DNA of 64,000 nucleotides from JBCCOW01 sp038749105 (GCA_038749105.1 JBCDIM010000002.1:1-64000); one strand, 5' to 3'. Shown: positions 9,847 to 18,324, counted from the stretch's first letter. A program made the numbers and translations. The notes: generated by a model from the letters alone, not told the origin.

Positions 9847-10671
9847 TTAGGGGACCGAGAGGAGGCGCCCGACGACCTGCTTGAGGGCGGGGTTGATGCC
9901 GTCCCCGTCGATCTTGGGGGTGGCGGGGTCCCCGGCGGGGCGGACGTGGACGATGAAGTTGCCCTCGATCTGGGATTCGATCAGGGCCATGTCGGTGGCT
10001 TGTTTCGGGTCGACCTCGATGTCGATCTTGGAGTAGTTGGTGGGGAGGCGGTCGTCGTCGCCGAGGTCCTGAACGCGTTGCCGACCGACGGCGATGACGC
10101 GGACGTTCTCCATGACCGGGAAGATGCCGGGGCGTCGGGAGAAGCGGGCCTCGATGTCGATCTGGGCCCCAGGGACGAGGGACGCGGGGATCGACCGGGC
10201 GTTGACAGGCAGGGCGATGAGGCGTTTGCCGGGGGTGACGTTGACGCGGGGGGTGAGGGAGCCGCGGCCGGTGAAGTGGTCGTCCCGGAGTGGGTCGTTG
10301 CGGTTGGCGTCGCGGAGGAACGGGCGGTTGAGGTACTCGTCGATGCCGGCGGAGTCGTCGGTCTTGACGATGAAGCCGGTGTCCTGGAGCGGCTCGAGCA
10401 GGGCGAGGGGGAAGCGGAGTTCTTTGACGTCGTCGGCGTCGAGGCGGTCGCCGGCCTCCTTGGGCGACTCGAGCGTGTAGGCGGTGAAGGTCTCTTCGGA
10501 GGCGTCCTGCTTGGCGGCGGCGACGTAGACGTTGACGAGGATGACCGCGAGCAGGGCGAGCCCGGCGGCGACGAGGATGAGCTTCCCCGAGCCTCCACCC
10601 GAGCCGGGGTCGGGGCCCGGCGGGAGGCTTTGGCGGGCGGGGTCGAGGGGCGTGGTAGAGACCTGTGTCAT
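9847..10671 (-). CDS. cpaB: Flp pilus assembly protein CpaB/RcpC-like
   Basis: 274 residues. A Pro/Gly-rich N-terminus precedes one membrane helix (about 29-52, KLILVAAGLALLAVILVNVY). A periplasmic region with SAF-like features follows (GDRLDADDVKELRFP; GKRLIALPVNARSIPASLVP), as in CpaB/FlgA proteins that act with the secretin in the periplasm. Position between the kinase and ATPase genes of the Tad locus supports the call. ATG start at 10671. A partner secretin (CpaC/RcpA) is not present in the window. Confidence 0.82.
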   Translation of the reverse strand: MTQVSTTPLDPARQSLPPGPDPGSGGGSGKLILVAAGLALLAVILVNVYVAAAKQDASEETFTAYTLESPKEAGDRLDADDVKELRFPLALLEPLQDTGFIVKTDDSAGIDEYLNRPFLRDANRNDPLRDDHFTGRGSLTPRVNVTPGKRLIALPVNARSIPASLVPGAQIDIEARFSRRPGIFPVMENVRVIAVGRQRVQDLGDDDRLPTNYSKIDIEVDPKQATDMALIESQIEGNFIVHVRPAGDPATPKIDGDGINPALKQVVGRLLSVP

Positions 10672-10707
10672 GTGGGGTACTGCGCGAGAAGGGATAGAGC
10701 CGGTGGG

Positions 10708-11331
10708 TTAGGGCAGCGCGGCGGACGCGGTGGCGTCACTATAAATCAGGGTCAGCCGGGTGTCGGGCGGCGTGGCACGCGTGAAGCGGAGCACGATACG
10801 CCCGGGCTGGTTGGGTTTGGTCCCAACGAAGAGCGTGGTGGGGGGGAGGCCGGAAGCGGTCTGCAGGCCGGGGGGTTCGGTGGCTCGAGCGGTGAACCCG
10901 AGGCGGCTGAGTTGGCGGGCGTAGTGCCCGGCGGCCTGCGGAGCGGTATCGGGCGGCAGCTGCCAGCTGGAGGTGTGGAAGACGACGCCCTGACGCCGTG
11001 TAATGGCCCGGCCGAGGCTCTGGGCTTCTGGGAAGGGGATCAGGCCCAGCGGCTCCTGGTCGGTTGGACGGGGTGAAGCCTCGGCAGCGAAAGGGCTGAG
11101 CGACGCATCTGGCGTTATCGCGGCGCTGGACGAGAAGTTCGGGAGGGCGTCGGGGGTGATCACGGCCGCGGGCGGCGGGTCGGGGGTGTACCAATCGCGG
11201 GGGACTGCGGCGGCAGCGAACACGGCAGAAGCGGTGAGCGCAACGACCAAGCCGACCGCAAGGATGGCCTGCGGTTTGGTGATGGCGAAGGGGTCTTCGG
11301 GGCCGTGGCTCGGTTCGGGGTGCGGGGGCAT
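10708..11331 (-). CDS. Membrane-anchored protein of unknown function in Tad locus
   Basis: 207 residues. A short cytoplasmic N-terminus precedes one helix (about 20-43, AILAVGLVVALTASAVFAAA). A Pro/Ala-rich linker then leads to a soluble periplasmic domain of about 110 residues that contains LGRAITRRQGVVFHTSSW and RIVLRFTRATPPDTRLTLIY. No family is recognised. It lies 18 bp after the kinase gene and 36 bp before cpaB, so it is probably co-transcribed and part of the same machine or of its sensing arm. Confidence 0.75.
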   Translation of the reverse strand: MPPHPEPSHGPEDPFAITKPQAILAVGLVVALTASAVFAAAAVPRDWYTPDPPPAAVITPDALPNFSSSAAITPDASLSPFAAEASPRPTDQEPLGLIPFPEAQSLGRAITRRQGVVFHTSSWQLPPDTAPQAAGHYARQLSRLGFTARATEPPGLQTASGLPPTTLFVGTKPNQPGRIVLRFTRATPPDTRLTLIYSDATASAALP

Positions 11332-11349
11332 TCGACGGGCGGTGGACGG

Positions 11350-14106
11350 TTAGTTGTCGTTGTCGGGGGCCGCGGGGACCGAGCCGCCGAGCTGTTCGAT
11401 GAGCGTGCGGACCTCAGGCGTGGGGAGCTGGTCCCAAGCAACAAGGTAGGCAGCGAGGGCGTCCTGGTTGCGGCCCTGAGCCTGAGCGCGTTGGCCTTCG
11501 GCGAACCAGTTGCCGTACTCCGCCTCGGTGTTGATGCGGTCCATCAGGGCCACGAGCTCGGGCGAGGCGGTGGCCCCCAGCACGTTCCCGGCCTCACGGA
11601 CCCGGGCCTTGGCGTCGCCGAAGCGTTTGGCGGCGAGCGAGCGGCGGGCCTGAGTGATCAGGCTTTCGAACTCGATGCGGGCTTCCAGCTCACCGATCTT
11701 CTGCGGCAGCTCACGGTTGTCCGGAGCGTTAGCAGAGGCGGTGCGGAGCAGCTCAAGGGCGGCGGCAAAGTCGCCACGATCAACAGCCGCGTAGCCCTGC
11801 TTGATGGTGCGGCGGTTCACGGCATTGGCGATCTGCGGCTCGGCGTCGCCGGCCTCCCGGTATTTCGCGATGGCGTCTTCGAACTTCTCCTCCTCGAGTA
11901 GACGATCCGCGTCGGCGAGCAGGGCCACACGCTTGGCCTGTGCGTCGAGACGGTCCAGGGCGGCACGGGCGGCGGTGTTGGGCTTGGCTTCGAGCGACTT
12001 GCCGAAAGCTTCGCGGGCCTCGGGGATCTGATTGGCTTCCACCGCGGCGCGCCCGATCGCCAAGAACTTCAGGGACTCCAGGTCGGCGATCCGGGCATCG
12101 ATGGTGTCGTCTTCCGTCACCCGCTTGGCCTGACGCCAGGTGCGGATCGCGTCTTCGTAGCCGGCGCGGGTGTCGCCGCGGCGGGCGGCGGCGTCCTTAC
12201 GCTGCGCCGACTGCATGGCCCGGGCGACATTCCGGGCCTGCTCGTATTCGGTCAGCCGGGCGCGTTCGGCGTCGGTATTGCGCTGGCCGGCATTCCGGAT
12301 CTGCGCTTCGAGGTATCGGATCGCGTTGTCGGGGCTGCTCCCATCGCCAAACCGTCGCGCGGCCTCCGCCAGCACGCTGGCGCTCGTGCGCTGGGCTTTG
12401 ATCAAGCGGATCCGTACTTCACGCTCGTCAAGCATGGCGATCAGCGACCGCGACTCGGCGTCCTCCAGGGCCGTCCGGGTGTCGCGGAGCACAGCGATCT
12501 CGTCGAGCGCGGTCTCGAGCTCATCGGCGTCGATGGCCTGATCGATCTGCGCGAGAAGGGCGGCGGTGGCGGCGCGTGGGGTGTTGAGGCCGCGGAGCTC
12601 ACGGGCTGAGCGAGCGAGTAGGCCGTTCTGCTCGGTGGCGGGTCCGGTCCCTTGTCCGAGGTCGCGGATCTGGTCCTGGAGCGGTTCGATCTTTGGGTCC
12701 AGTTCGAGGTGCTGGCCGTTGTCGTAAAGAACCCAGGCCGACGCGAGGGCCTGACCCGCTTGCGCCCGGGCGAGGAATCGGGGCTGCTCGGCGAACTGTT
12801 CGGTCAAGGCGGTGAACTTGGCATTGGCAGCGGAGAAGCTTCGGACTTCGAGGTCGGCGAAGGCATCGGCAAGCTGGTCCTCGGCCTGGGCGCGTTGGGT
12901 CTCGATCTGCTGCTCGGCGCGCTGCTGGGTGACAACGACGAAGCCGACAGCGGCCAAGGCCCAGACCGCGAGTGTGACGCCAAGGATGAGCGGCAGCCGG
13001 CTCCGCTTGGGCAGGGCGGCGGTATCCGGGGCAGCGGTGGCGGTGACGAGTGGCTGGCCGGCGGCGGCCATCACGGCGGCCTCGGCCGGGGTCCGGGTGG
13101 GTGGCCCGGGCTGATCGATCACGCCAGAAGGGTGAGCAGTGGGCTCGGCGGGAGCCTGGGCCTGCGGGCTGAGCTGCCGGCGGATCGCGTCGAGAAGCTC
13201 GGTCGCGGAGCCGACGCGTTTGGCGGGCTCTTTCTCCATGAGGCGTTCGACGAGCTGGGCGATGTTCTCGGGGACGTCCGGGTTGACGCGGGTCAGCGGC
13301 TGGGCGCGGGCGCGGGGGTTGGTGTGCCACTTCATCCAACGCATCGCGGCGTTGTGCTGATCGCGGGTGATCGAGCGGAACGCATCGTCGAAGGCGGCGC
13401 GGCCGGCGAGCAGCTCGTAGGCCACGATCCCGAGAGAGTAGAGATCCGAGCGGGGGTCGCCCGGCTCGCCGCGGAGCAGTTCCGGAGCGAGGTAGCGGAC
13501 GGAGCCGAGGTTCATGGACTGCTGCTCGGCGATGGCGGCGGCGAGCCCGAAGTCGGTGATCTTGAGGCCGCCCTGGTTGGGGATCAGGATGTTGGCGGGT
13601 TTGAGATCGCGGTGGAGCAGCTGCTGGGAGTGGATCGCGTGCAGGGCCTTGGCGCTGGCGGCGATGATGCCCAGGGCTTGGCGGGGCTCCATGGGGGCGG
13701 GGTTGGCCTGGAGGAGGGTTTCGAGGGATTGGCCGTCGACATACTCGGCGATGAGCATCAGCCCGCGGGGGTCGTCGACGACGTCGATGAGCTGCACGAG
13801 CAGGTCGGGGTCGGCGGCGGCGGCCTTACGCTGGGCGTCGGCTTCACGCATCACCGCGGCACGGGCGGCCTCGGGGTCGGCGGCATCGGGCATGAGGACC
13901 TGCTTCACCGCGACGTGGCGGTTCAGGAGCGGGTCGTGGGCGCGGTAGACCTGTGAGAAGCCGCCGGCACCCACGCGGGCTTCGATCACGAAGGCGTCGA
14001 TGCGGTCACCCGGCTGGAGCGAGATCGTTCGGCCGGCGGGTTGGGGGGCAGGGGCGTCGATAGTGAGGGTCCGGGGGCGGGTGAAGGGGAACGCGGGAGG
14101 ACGCAA
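11350..14106 (-). CDS. Transmembrane Hanks-type Ser/Thr protein kinase with long helical C-terminus
   Basis: About 918 residues from a TTG at 14106. A farther TTG at 14268 would overlap the upstream prepilin-peptidase gene by 59 bp; no ATG or GTG is well placed, so the start is uncertain. The kinase domain (about 35-311) is complete: glycine loop VGAGGFSQVYRA, VAVK lysine (K68), HRDLKPANIL catalytic loop (D167), DFG (185-187) and the APE-equivalent YLAPELL. After a Pro/Ala linker a helix (about 370-393) crosses the membrane, followed by about 500 residues of Ala/Arg/Glu-rich, TPR- or coiled-coil-like helices outside. Embedded between prepilin peptidase and cpaB, it probably phosphorylates Tad components read by the FHA proteins; substrates are unproven. 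Confidence 0.9.
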   Translation of the reverse strand: MRPPAFPFTRPRTLTIDAPAPQPAGRTISLQPGDRIDAFVIEARVGAGGFSQVYRAHDPLLNRHVAVKQVLMPDAADPEAARAAVMREADAQRKAAAADPDLLVQLIDVVDDPRGLMLIAEYVDGQSLETLLQANPAPMEPRQALGIIAASAKALHAIHSQQLLHRDLKPANILIPNQGGLKITDFGLAAAIAEQQSMNLGSVRYLAPELLRGEPGDPRSDLYSLGIVAYELLAGRAAFDDAFRSITRDQHNAAMRWMKWHTNPRARAQPLTRVNPDVPENIAQLVERLMEKEPAKRVGSATELLDAIRRQLSPQAQAPAEPTAHPSGVIDQPGPPTRTPAEAAVMAAAGQPLVTATAAPDTAALPKRSRLPLILGVTLAVWALAAVGFVVVTQQRAEQQIETQRAQAEDQLADAFADLEVRSFSAANAKFTALTEQFAEQPRFLARAQAGQALASAWVLYDNGQHLELDPKIEPLQDQIRDLGQGTGPATEQNGLLARSARELRGLNTPRAATAALLAQIDQAIDADELETALDEIAVLRDTRTALEDAESRSLIAMLDEREVRIRLIKAQRTSASVLAEAARRFGDGSSPDNAIRYLEAQIRNAGQRNTDAERARLTEYEQARNVARAMQSAQRKDAAARRGDTRAGYEDAIRTWRQAKRVTEDDTIDARIADLESLKFLAIGRAAVEANQIPEAREAFGKSLEAKPNTAARAALDRLDAQAKRVALLADADRLLEEEKFEDAIAKYREAGDAEPQIANAVNRRTIKQGYAAVDRGDFAAALELLRTASANAPDNRELPQKIGELEARIEFESLITQARRSLAAKRFGDAKARVREAGNVLGATASPELVALMDRINTEAEYGNWFAEGQRAQAQGRNQDALAAYLVAWDQLPTPEVRTLIEQLGGSVPAAPDNDN

Positions 14107-14209
14107 CGGGATTGCGTCGATGCTGATTTTACATCGTTTTACGCTGGGGAATAGTGGGAAGATTGGGCGGTCGACTGGCGACGCATCGCGGCGTGGCGGT
14201 GGGGTTGTT

Positions 14210-14758
14210 TTAAGGCCCGAACGCGGCCCAGGGCGATTGCCAGCCCAGGAGGAACTCGGCCCCGGCAACGGTCACCGCGACGGCAATGGCAACGGCGAAC
14301 GGGATGGTGGGGTAGCGCTCGGTCTGGACGTCGCGCTTGCCGAACTGGCCGGTGAGCAGCCGGAGCAGGGTCTGCTTGAGCAGCCCGTGGCGGATGACCA
14401 GCACGACGGCAAAGACGGCGGCGAGCAGCAGGGCGTAGACGGAGGTGGCGAGGACCAGCTGCCAGGAGGCCGACAGCACCCCGATGGCAACCATGAGCTT
14501 GAGGTCGCCGCCACCGAGTGCACCCATGAGGACGACGACGGTGTAGGGAACGGCTGCGGCGAGCAGAGCGATCCCGCAGTCGGCCAGGCGTTCGGTGGAG
14601 CCGGTAGCGAGGGCGACGACGCTCCAGAAGAGCATGCCCAGGACGATGGCGGGGTAGGTCAGGCGGTTGAAGACCTTGCCGGTGCGGAGATCGATCCAGG
14701 CTGCGGTAATCGCCACGGCGAGGATCAGGCAGTATGAAGTGAGGTTGACCCAGAACAC
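14210..14758 (-). CDS. Prepilin peptidase (TadV/CpaA type, A24 family)
   Basis: A 182-residue integral membrane aspartic protease that cleaves and matures Flp-type prepilins. The two catalytic aspartates are visible: AAWIDLRTGKVFN near residue 22 and GGGDLKL (the GxGD motif) near residue 84. The length matches the short TadV/CpaA class, which lacks the N-terminal methylase domain of PilD. It lies directly downstream of the two small pilin-like genes that would be its substrates. Confidence 0.92.
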   Translation of the reverse strand: MFWVNLTSYCLILAVAITAAWIDLRTGKVFNRLTYPAIVLGMLFWSVVALATGSTERLADCGIALLAAAVPYTVVVLMGALGGGDLKLMVAIGVLSASWQLVLATSVYALLLAAVFAVVLVIRHGLLKQTLLRLLTGQFGKRDVQTERYPTIPFAVAIAVAVTVAGAEFLLGWQSPWAAFGP

Positions 14759-14799
14759 GGGCGGGGCAGGGGTGGGACTTCAGGACACGGCGTAGCGGA

Positions 14800-14820
14800 C
14801 CGGAGATCGTTGATCTCCGG
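14800..14820. repeat. Perfect palindrome CCGGAGATC-GTT-GATCTCCGG
   Basis: Nine-base perfect arms and a three-base loop between the Flp-type pilin gene and the prepilin peptidase gene. It has no T-run, so it is probably an mRNA hairpin or REP-like element rather than a terminator. Confidence 0.75.
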
Positions 14821-14830
14821 CTGGGTGCGG

Positions 14831-15034
14831 TCAGCCGTCTTGCTGGGCGTCGCCCTTGACCTCGTCCCACTTGTCGTTAACCCATTCGGTGATGTCGCTG
14901 CGGAAGAACAGCAGGACGGCCAGCAGGGGCAGGACGATCGCGGCGACGATCAGCAGCTTCTCGAGGCCTTCGGCACCCTGTTCGTTGCGGTGCAGCCGGG
15001 CGAGGGTGGACTTGATACGGCGGAGTGAGTTCAT
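14831..15034 (-). CDS. Flp/type IVb pilin-like small protein
   Basis: 67 residues. A basic N-terminal leader (RRIKSTLARLHRNEQG) leads to a G-A-E-G-L-E processing-like site and a hydrophobic helix (LLIVAAIVLPLLAVLLFF), then a short hydrophilic tail. This is the size and plan of Flp pilins, with glycine before the hydrophobic stretch and a Glu near +5. It is probably the major fibre subunit or a pseudopilin processed by the neighbouring peptidase. Confidence 0.78.
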   Translation of the reverse strand: MNSLRRIKSTLARLHRNEQGAEGLEKLLIVAAIVLPLLAVLLFFRSDITEWVNDKWDEVKGDAQQDG

Positions 15035-15064
15035 GGGAGGGCCTGTACGGATGGGGTCGTGGTT

Positions 15065-15283
15065 CTAGGGGATCGGCAGTGCGTTGAGTTCGGTGATCAT
15101 GCGGTAGTGGCCGTGGAGGGTTTCCAGGCCAAGCCGGATGATGAAGTAACCGGGCAGGGTGATCACGGCCAGCAGGAGGGCGAACTCGAGGCTGGTGCTG
15201 CCGGCACGGTTTCGGTGCAGCCGGCGGAGGCGGACGCTGAGTCGCCGGAGGCGTCGGGATCGCGTTGTTCGACGATCTGGCAT
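15065..15283 (-). CDS. Flp/TadE-like small pilin-like protein
   Basis: 72 residues with a strongly basic leader, then NRAGSTSLEFALLLAVITLP, which resembles the prepilin or TadE cleavage site (G followed by the hydrophobic stretch with Glu at +5). It ends in a short tail. It lies 30 bp upstream of the other pilin-like gene and 36 bp after cpaF. It could be the major Flp pilin or a minor TadE-type pseudopilin; sequence alone does not decide. Confidence 0.72.
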   Translation of the reverse strand: MPDRRTTRSRRLRRLSVRLRRLHRNRAGSTSLEFALLLAVITLPGYFIIRLGLETLHGHYRMITELNALPIP

Positions 15284-15319
15284 GGCTTAAGTCTAGTTAG
15301 TATCGGTCGCTGCGGCGAG

Positions 15320-16480
15320 TCAAAATAGGTCTTGGGTGAGGGCGGTGGGTTCTTGCCCGTGGTGCCGGAGGACTTCGCCCAGGGCAGAACGCTCACCGGT
15401 GGGGGCCAATTGCATAGCGTTAGGATTGTCCGGAGTGGGCGTGGGCTGCAAACGGAAGATGTCGCGGGTGTGGTAGTAGCCGTCGTCGCCAAGGGGGGCG
15501 ACCTCGGAGACCTGGGTGACCATGCGTCGGCCGGTAACCTGACGGGAGAGGTGGACCACCACGTCCATGGCCGAGGCGACCTGGGCCCGCAGGGCGGAGA
15601 GCGGCAGTTCGACCTCGGACATCAGGGCCATGGTCTCGAGCCGGTTCAGGGCATCGAGGGTGTTGTTGGCGTGGAGCGTGGTCATGGAGCCGCCGTGGCC
15701 GGAGGTCATGGCCTGGATCATGTCGAGGGCTTCGCCGCCGCGGACCTCGCCGATGATGATGCGGTCGGGGCGGAGCCGGAGCGAGGACCGGAACAGGTCG
15801 CGGATCACCACCGCCCCACGCCCGAACCGGTCGGGGGCCTTGGCCTCGAGTGAGATGACATGGTCCTGCTGGAGCTGGAGCTCGGCGGAGTCTTCGATCA
15901 CGACGATGCGTTGGCCTTGGGGGATAAACGCCGAGAGGCAGTTGAGCAGCGAGGTTTTGCCGGAGGAGGTGCCGCCGGCGACCATCAGGTTCTGCTCGGC
16001 GCGGACCGCGAGCTGGAGATACTCCTTGGCGGCGGGGGTGAGGGTTCCAAGCTGGATCAGCCAGTCGATGTCGAGCATCTGGCGGGAGAACTTGCGGATG
16101 GTGGTCGCCATGCCAAAGCGGGCGCAGGGCTCCTTGGCGACGTGGACACGAGAACCGTCGGGGAGGCGGGCGTCGACGAGGTGGTCGTCGTCGGCGAGGG
16201 ACTTGCCGGTGAACTGGAGGATGTTGTTGACCGCCGCCTCGTAGGCCTCCTTGTCGGGGAAGCGGGCGGAGACCTTGTGGAGCTGGCCGTCCTTCTCGAT
16301 GAAGATGTTGTCGTAGGCGTTGATCATGACCTCGGCGACCTGCGGGTCGCTGAGGTATTGGCGGACGGGGGCGAGGTAGTGATCGACGGTGGTCTGGAAA
16401 ACCGCCGTGGTCGGGCGGCCATTGGACCCCTGATTGAGGGCCGTCTCGGGTTTTGCGGGCGTCGATGCGGTTGGCGGCAT
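15320..16480 (-). CDS. cpaF: CpaF/TadA secretion ATPase, second copy, without FHA domain
   Basis: 386 residues, a compact VirB11/CpaF ATPase. Walker A is AGGTSSGKTS at 168-177, RPDRIIIGEVRGGEALDMI forms the Asp box/Walker B region, and TTLHANN gives the histidine box. It is the first gene of the minus-strand Tad locus. A TACAAT hexamer (minus strand, 16492-16487) lies 6 bp before the ATG, which would make the transcript nearly leaderless if it is the -10 box. It differs from the FHA-fused copy in its N-terminus, so the two are likely specialised. Confidence 0.93.
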   Translation of the reverse strand: MPPTASTPAKPETALNQGSNGRPTTAVFQTTVDHYLAPVRQYLSDPQVAEVMINAYDNIFIEKDGQLHKVSARFPDKEAYEAAVNNILQFTGKSLADDDHLVDARLPDGSRVHVAKEPCARFGMATTIRKFSRQMLDIDWLIQLGTLTPAAKEYLQLAVRAEQNLMVAGGTSSGKTSLLNCLSAFIPQGQRIVVIEDSAELQLQQDHVISLEAKAPDRFGRGAVVIRDLFRSSLRLRPDRIIIGEVRGGEALDMIQAMTSGHGGSMTTLHANNTLDALNRLETMALMSEVELPLSALRAQVASAMDVVVHLSRQVTGRRMVTQVSEVAPLGDDGYYHTRDIFRLQPTPTPDNPNAMQLAPTGERSALGEVLRHHGQEPTALTQDLF

Positions 16481-16512
16481 CGGAGCATTGTAAACTCCCG
16501 CAGGGGAACCTT

Positions 16513-17094
16513 ATGTCCAAAAGAATGAAACGGCGGCGGACGCGCGACGCCTGGGAGTACAGCGGCCCACGCCGACGACCGCTGGAGCCGTGGCAGGTGG
16601 TGCTGGTGGTGGGTCTGCCGCTGGTGCTGTTGATCTGGGTGTTCATCTACGTCGAGACGCCGGTGGTCACGCGGTGGGTGGGCGGCATGTTCAGCGGGGC
16701 CGACGACGCGGCGGTGGTGGACGGGTCCGCGGCAGAACAAGCCCGTGCCGCCAGTGAGCAGGCAGCGGCGTACGTCCGCCAGTACGTCTCGATCGAGACC
16801 GAGACCAGTGATCGCCGGTTGGGGGACGGCACCGACCTCCGCTTGGAGGTGCGGGTCCGGCTGAGAAACGTGGGAACACAGACCGTGTCTGGCGTGAAGG
16901 CCAGGGTGTTGGTCCAGCTCGTGCCCTCGATGGGCGAGGCGGTGGTGCAGACCCGAACGCCCCTGGCGGTGGGTGATCCGCTGGGCCCGGGAGATCGCCG
17001 GGAGTTCACAGTGGTGTTTGACGGGCTCCGTCCTCAGCCTGGCGACGAGGCGGCGATCCGAGTCGAGCTGATGGAGCCCGAGCTAGAGGTCTGA
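16513..17094 (+). CDS. Single-pass membrane protein of unknown function
   Basis: 193 residues from the ATG at 16513, preceded by an AGGGGAA ribosome-binding site; an upstream start at 16453 would overlap cpaF. A basic N-terminus (RMKRRRTRDAW) precedes a helix (about 36-56), then a coiled linker rich in Ala/Gln and a beta-rich domain with LRLEVRVRLRNVGTQTVSGV, similar in style to FxLYD/CARDB-type extracytoplasmic domains. It is divergent from the Tad locus with a 32-bp gap. Function unknown. Confidence 0.8.
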   Translation: MSKRMKRRRTRDAWEYSGPRRRPLEPWQVVLVVGLPLVLLIWVFIYVETPVVTRWVGGMFSGADDAAVVDGSAAEQARAASEQAAAYVRQYVSIETETSDRRLGDGTDLRLEVRVRLRNVGTQTVSGVKARVLVQLVPSMGEAVVQTRTPLAVGDPLGPGDRREFTVVFDGLRPQPGDEAAIRVELMEPELEV

Positions 17095-17110
17095 TCCGGA
17101 GCCGATTGAA

Positions 17111-17467
17111 TCAGCAGGCGGCAGCGAGGGGCGACGCGGCGTCGAACTGGACGGCCGCGTGCTGGATATCGCCGTGTGCCAGGCAGCGAACGATGGTGCC
17201 TTCGCGGGCCGAACGGATAAGCCGGGCGGGGTGGTCGGGCGTGGGTGCGATCCCGATGCGGACCCGGGTGCCGCGGGCCAAGAACATCGGCCGGGGCAGC
17301 CGCAGCAGGGCCCCCCCATCGGAGATATCGACGGTGTGCCCGATCATCGCGTTAGCACGGTCCAGCGGGCGGACACTGGCGGGGAGCGATGCCTCGATCC
17401 GGTTGTGCCGCCGACGGTCGGCGATCAGCGTGCGGTGCTCGGGTAGGAGGTCGGGGGTCACGGTCAT
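17111..17467 (-). CDS. PilZ-domain protein
   Basis: 118 residues, essentially one PilZ domain. The c-di-GMP-binding signature is present: an arginine cluster RRRHNRIEAS near residues 18-27 and DISDGGALLRLP near residues 48-59 (the [D/N]xSxxG motif). It is probably a small cytoplasmic c-di-GMP receptor. Its position next to the Tad pilus locus, convergent with the 16513 gene, would fit control of pili or motility, but the target is inferred. Confidence 0.9.
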   Translation of the reverse strand: MTVTPDLLPEHRTLIADRRRHNRIEASLPASVRPLDRANAMIGHTVDISDGGALLRLPRPMFLARGTRVRIGIAPTPDHPARLIRSAREGTIVRCLAHGDIQHAAVQFDAASPLAAAC

Positions 17468-17610
17468 CGGAGAGGCAATCCTTGCTTGACTACCGGAAAT
17501 ATCGGTCGGTGCCCCGGTTTGTCTGCAGCCGCGATTAAGGGGTCTGGTGCTTTCTGCCCGGTCTGTGGATCCTGCACCGCCTGAGCCGTTTGCCGTACCT
17601 ACGATCGCGT

Positions 17611-18321
17611 ATGGTCAACGGTCAGTCATTCATCCGGCGGGTCCAGCCGCACCTCGAGCAGGGCGATGTCGAGGGGCTTGCGGCGACCGTCCGCGAGAAC
17701 TGGCAGCTCAGCGATCTCTGCCGGCTGTTGAGTGACCCGTTGATCGCGGTGCGTCGGACCGCGTTGCTGACCCTGGGGCTGGTCGGTGATGAATCGGTAG
17801 TGGGCCCGGTCGGACGGACCCTGCACGACGAGGAGGAGATAGTGGTCGAGGACGCCGAGCGGGCGTTGTGGTCGGTGTGGTTTCGGCTCGGGTCGGATAT
17901 GGCGGCACCATCGTTCCGCCGCGGCGTGCAGCTGCTGGAGGTCAGCGATTGGGATGGCGCGGTGGAACGGCTAACCGAGGCGATCGAGGCGGACGACGGG
18001 TTTGCCGAGGCATGGAATCAGCGCGCGATCGCCCATTACGGGGCGGACCGGTATGCCGAGTCGCTCAGCGACTGTGAGGAGACGGTGAAGCGGATGCCGT
18101 CGCACTTCGGGGCTTTGTCCGGGATGGGCCATAACCACATCGGGCTGGGGCAGTACGAGCAGGCAACCGACGCCTATGAGCGGGCGTTGTCGGTTCACCC
18201 GCGGATGCCGGCGATCCGTGACGCGCTGGAACGCCTTCGGCATCGCCCCACCAACGGGCGTCGCGGCAGCAACGGGCAGAGCCCGCCGAATGGACGCGAC
18301 GACCACGCCAACGGCCATTGA
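17611..18321 (+). CDS. HEAT-like/TPR repeat protein
   Basis: 236 residues from ATG at 17611 (a TTG 21 bp upstream is possible). The N-terminal half has HEAT-like helix pairs (LIAVRRTALLTLGLVGDESV). The second half (about 100-200) has TPR units with AEAWNQRAIAHYGADRYAES and YEQATDAYERALSVHPRMP. The tail is Gly/Asn/Arg-rich and probably disordered. No membrane segment is visible. It is presumably a cytoplasmic scaffold; partner unknown. Confidence 0.85.
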   Translation: MVNGQSFIRRVQPHLEQGDVEGLAATVRENWQLSDLCRLLSDPLIAVRRTALLTLGLVGDESVVGPVGRTLHDEEEIVVEDAERALWSVWFRLGSDMAAPSFRRGVQLLEVSDWDGAVERLTEAIEADDGFAEAWNQRAIAHYGADRYAESLSDCEETVKRMPSHFGALSGMGHNHIGLGQYEQATDAYERALSVHPRMPAIRDALERLRHRPTNGRRGSNGQSPPNGRDDHANGH

Positions 18322-18324
18322 ATG

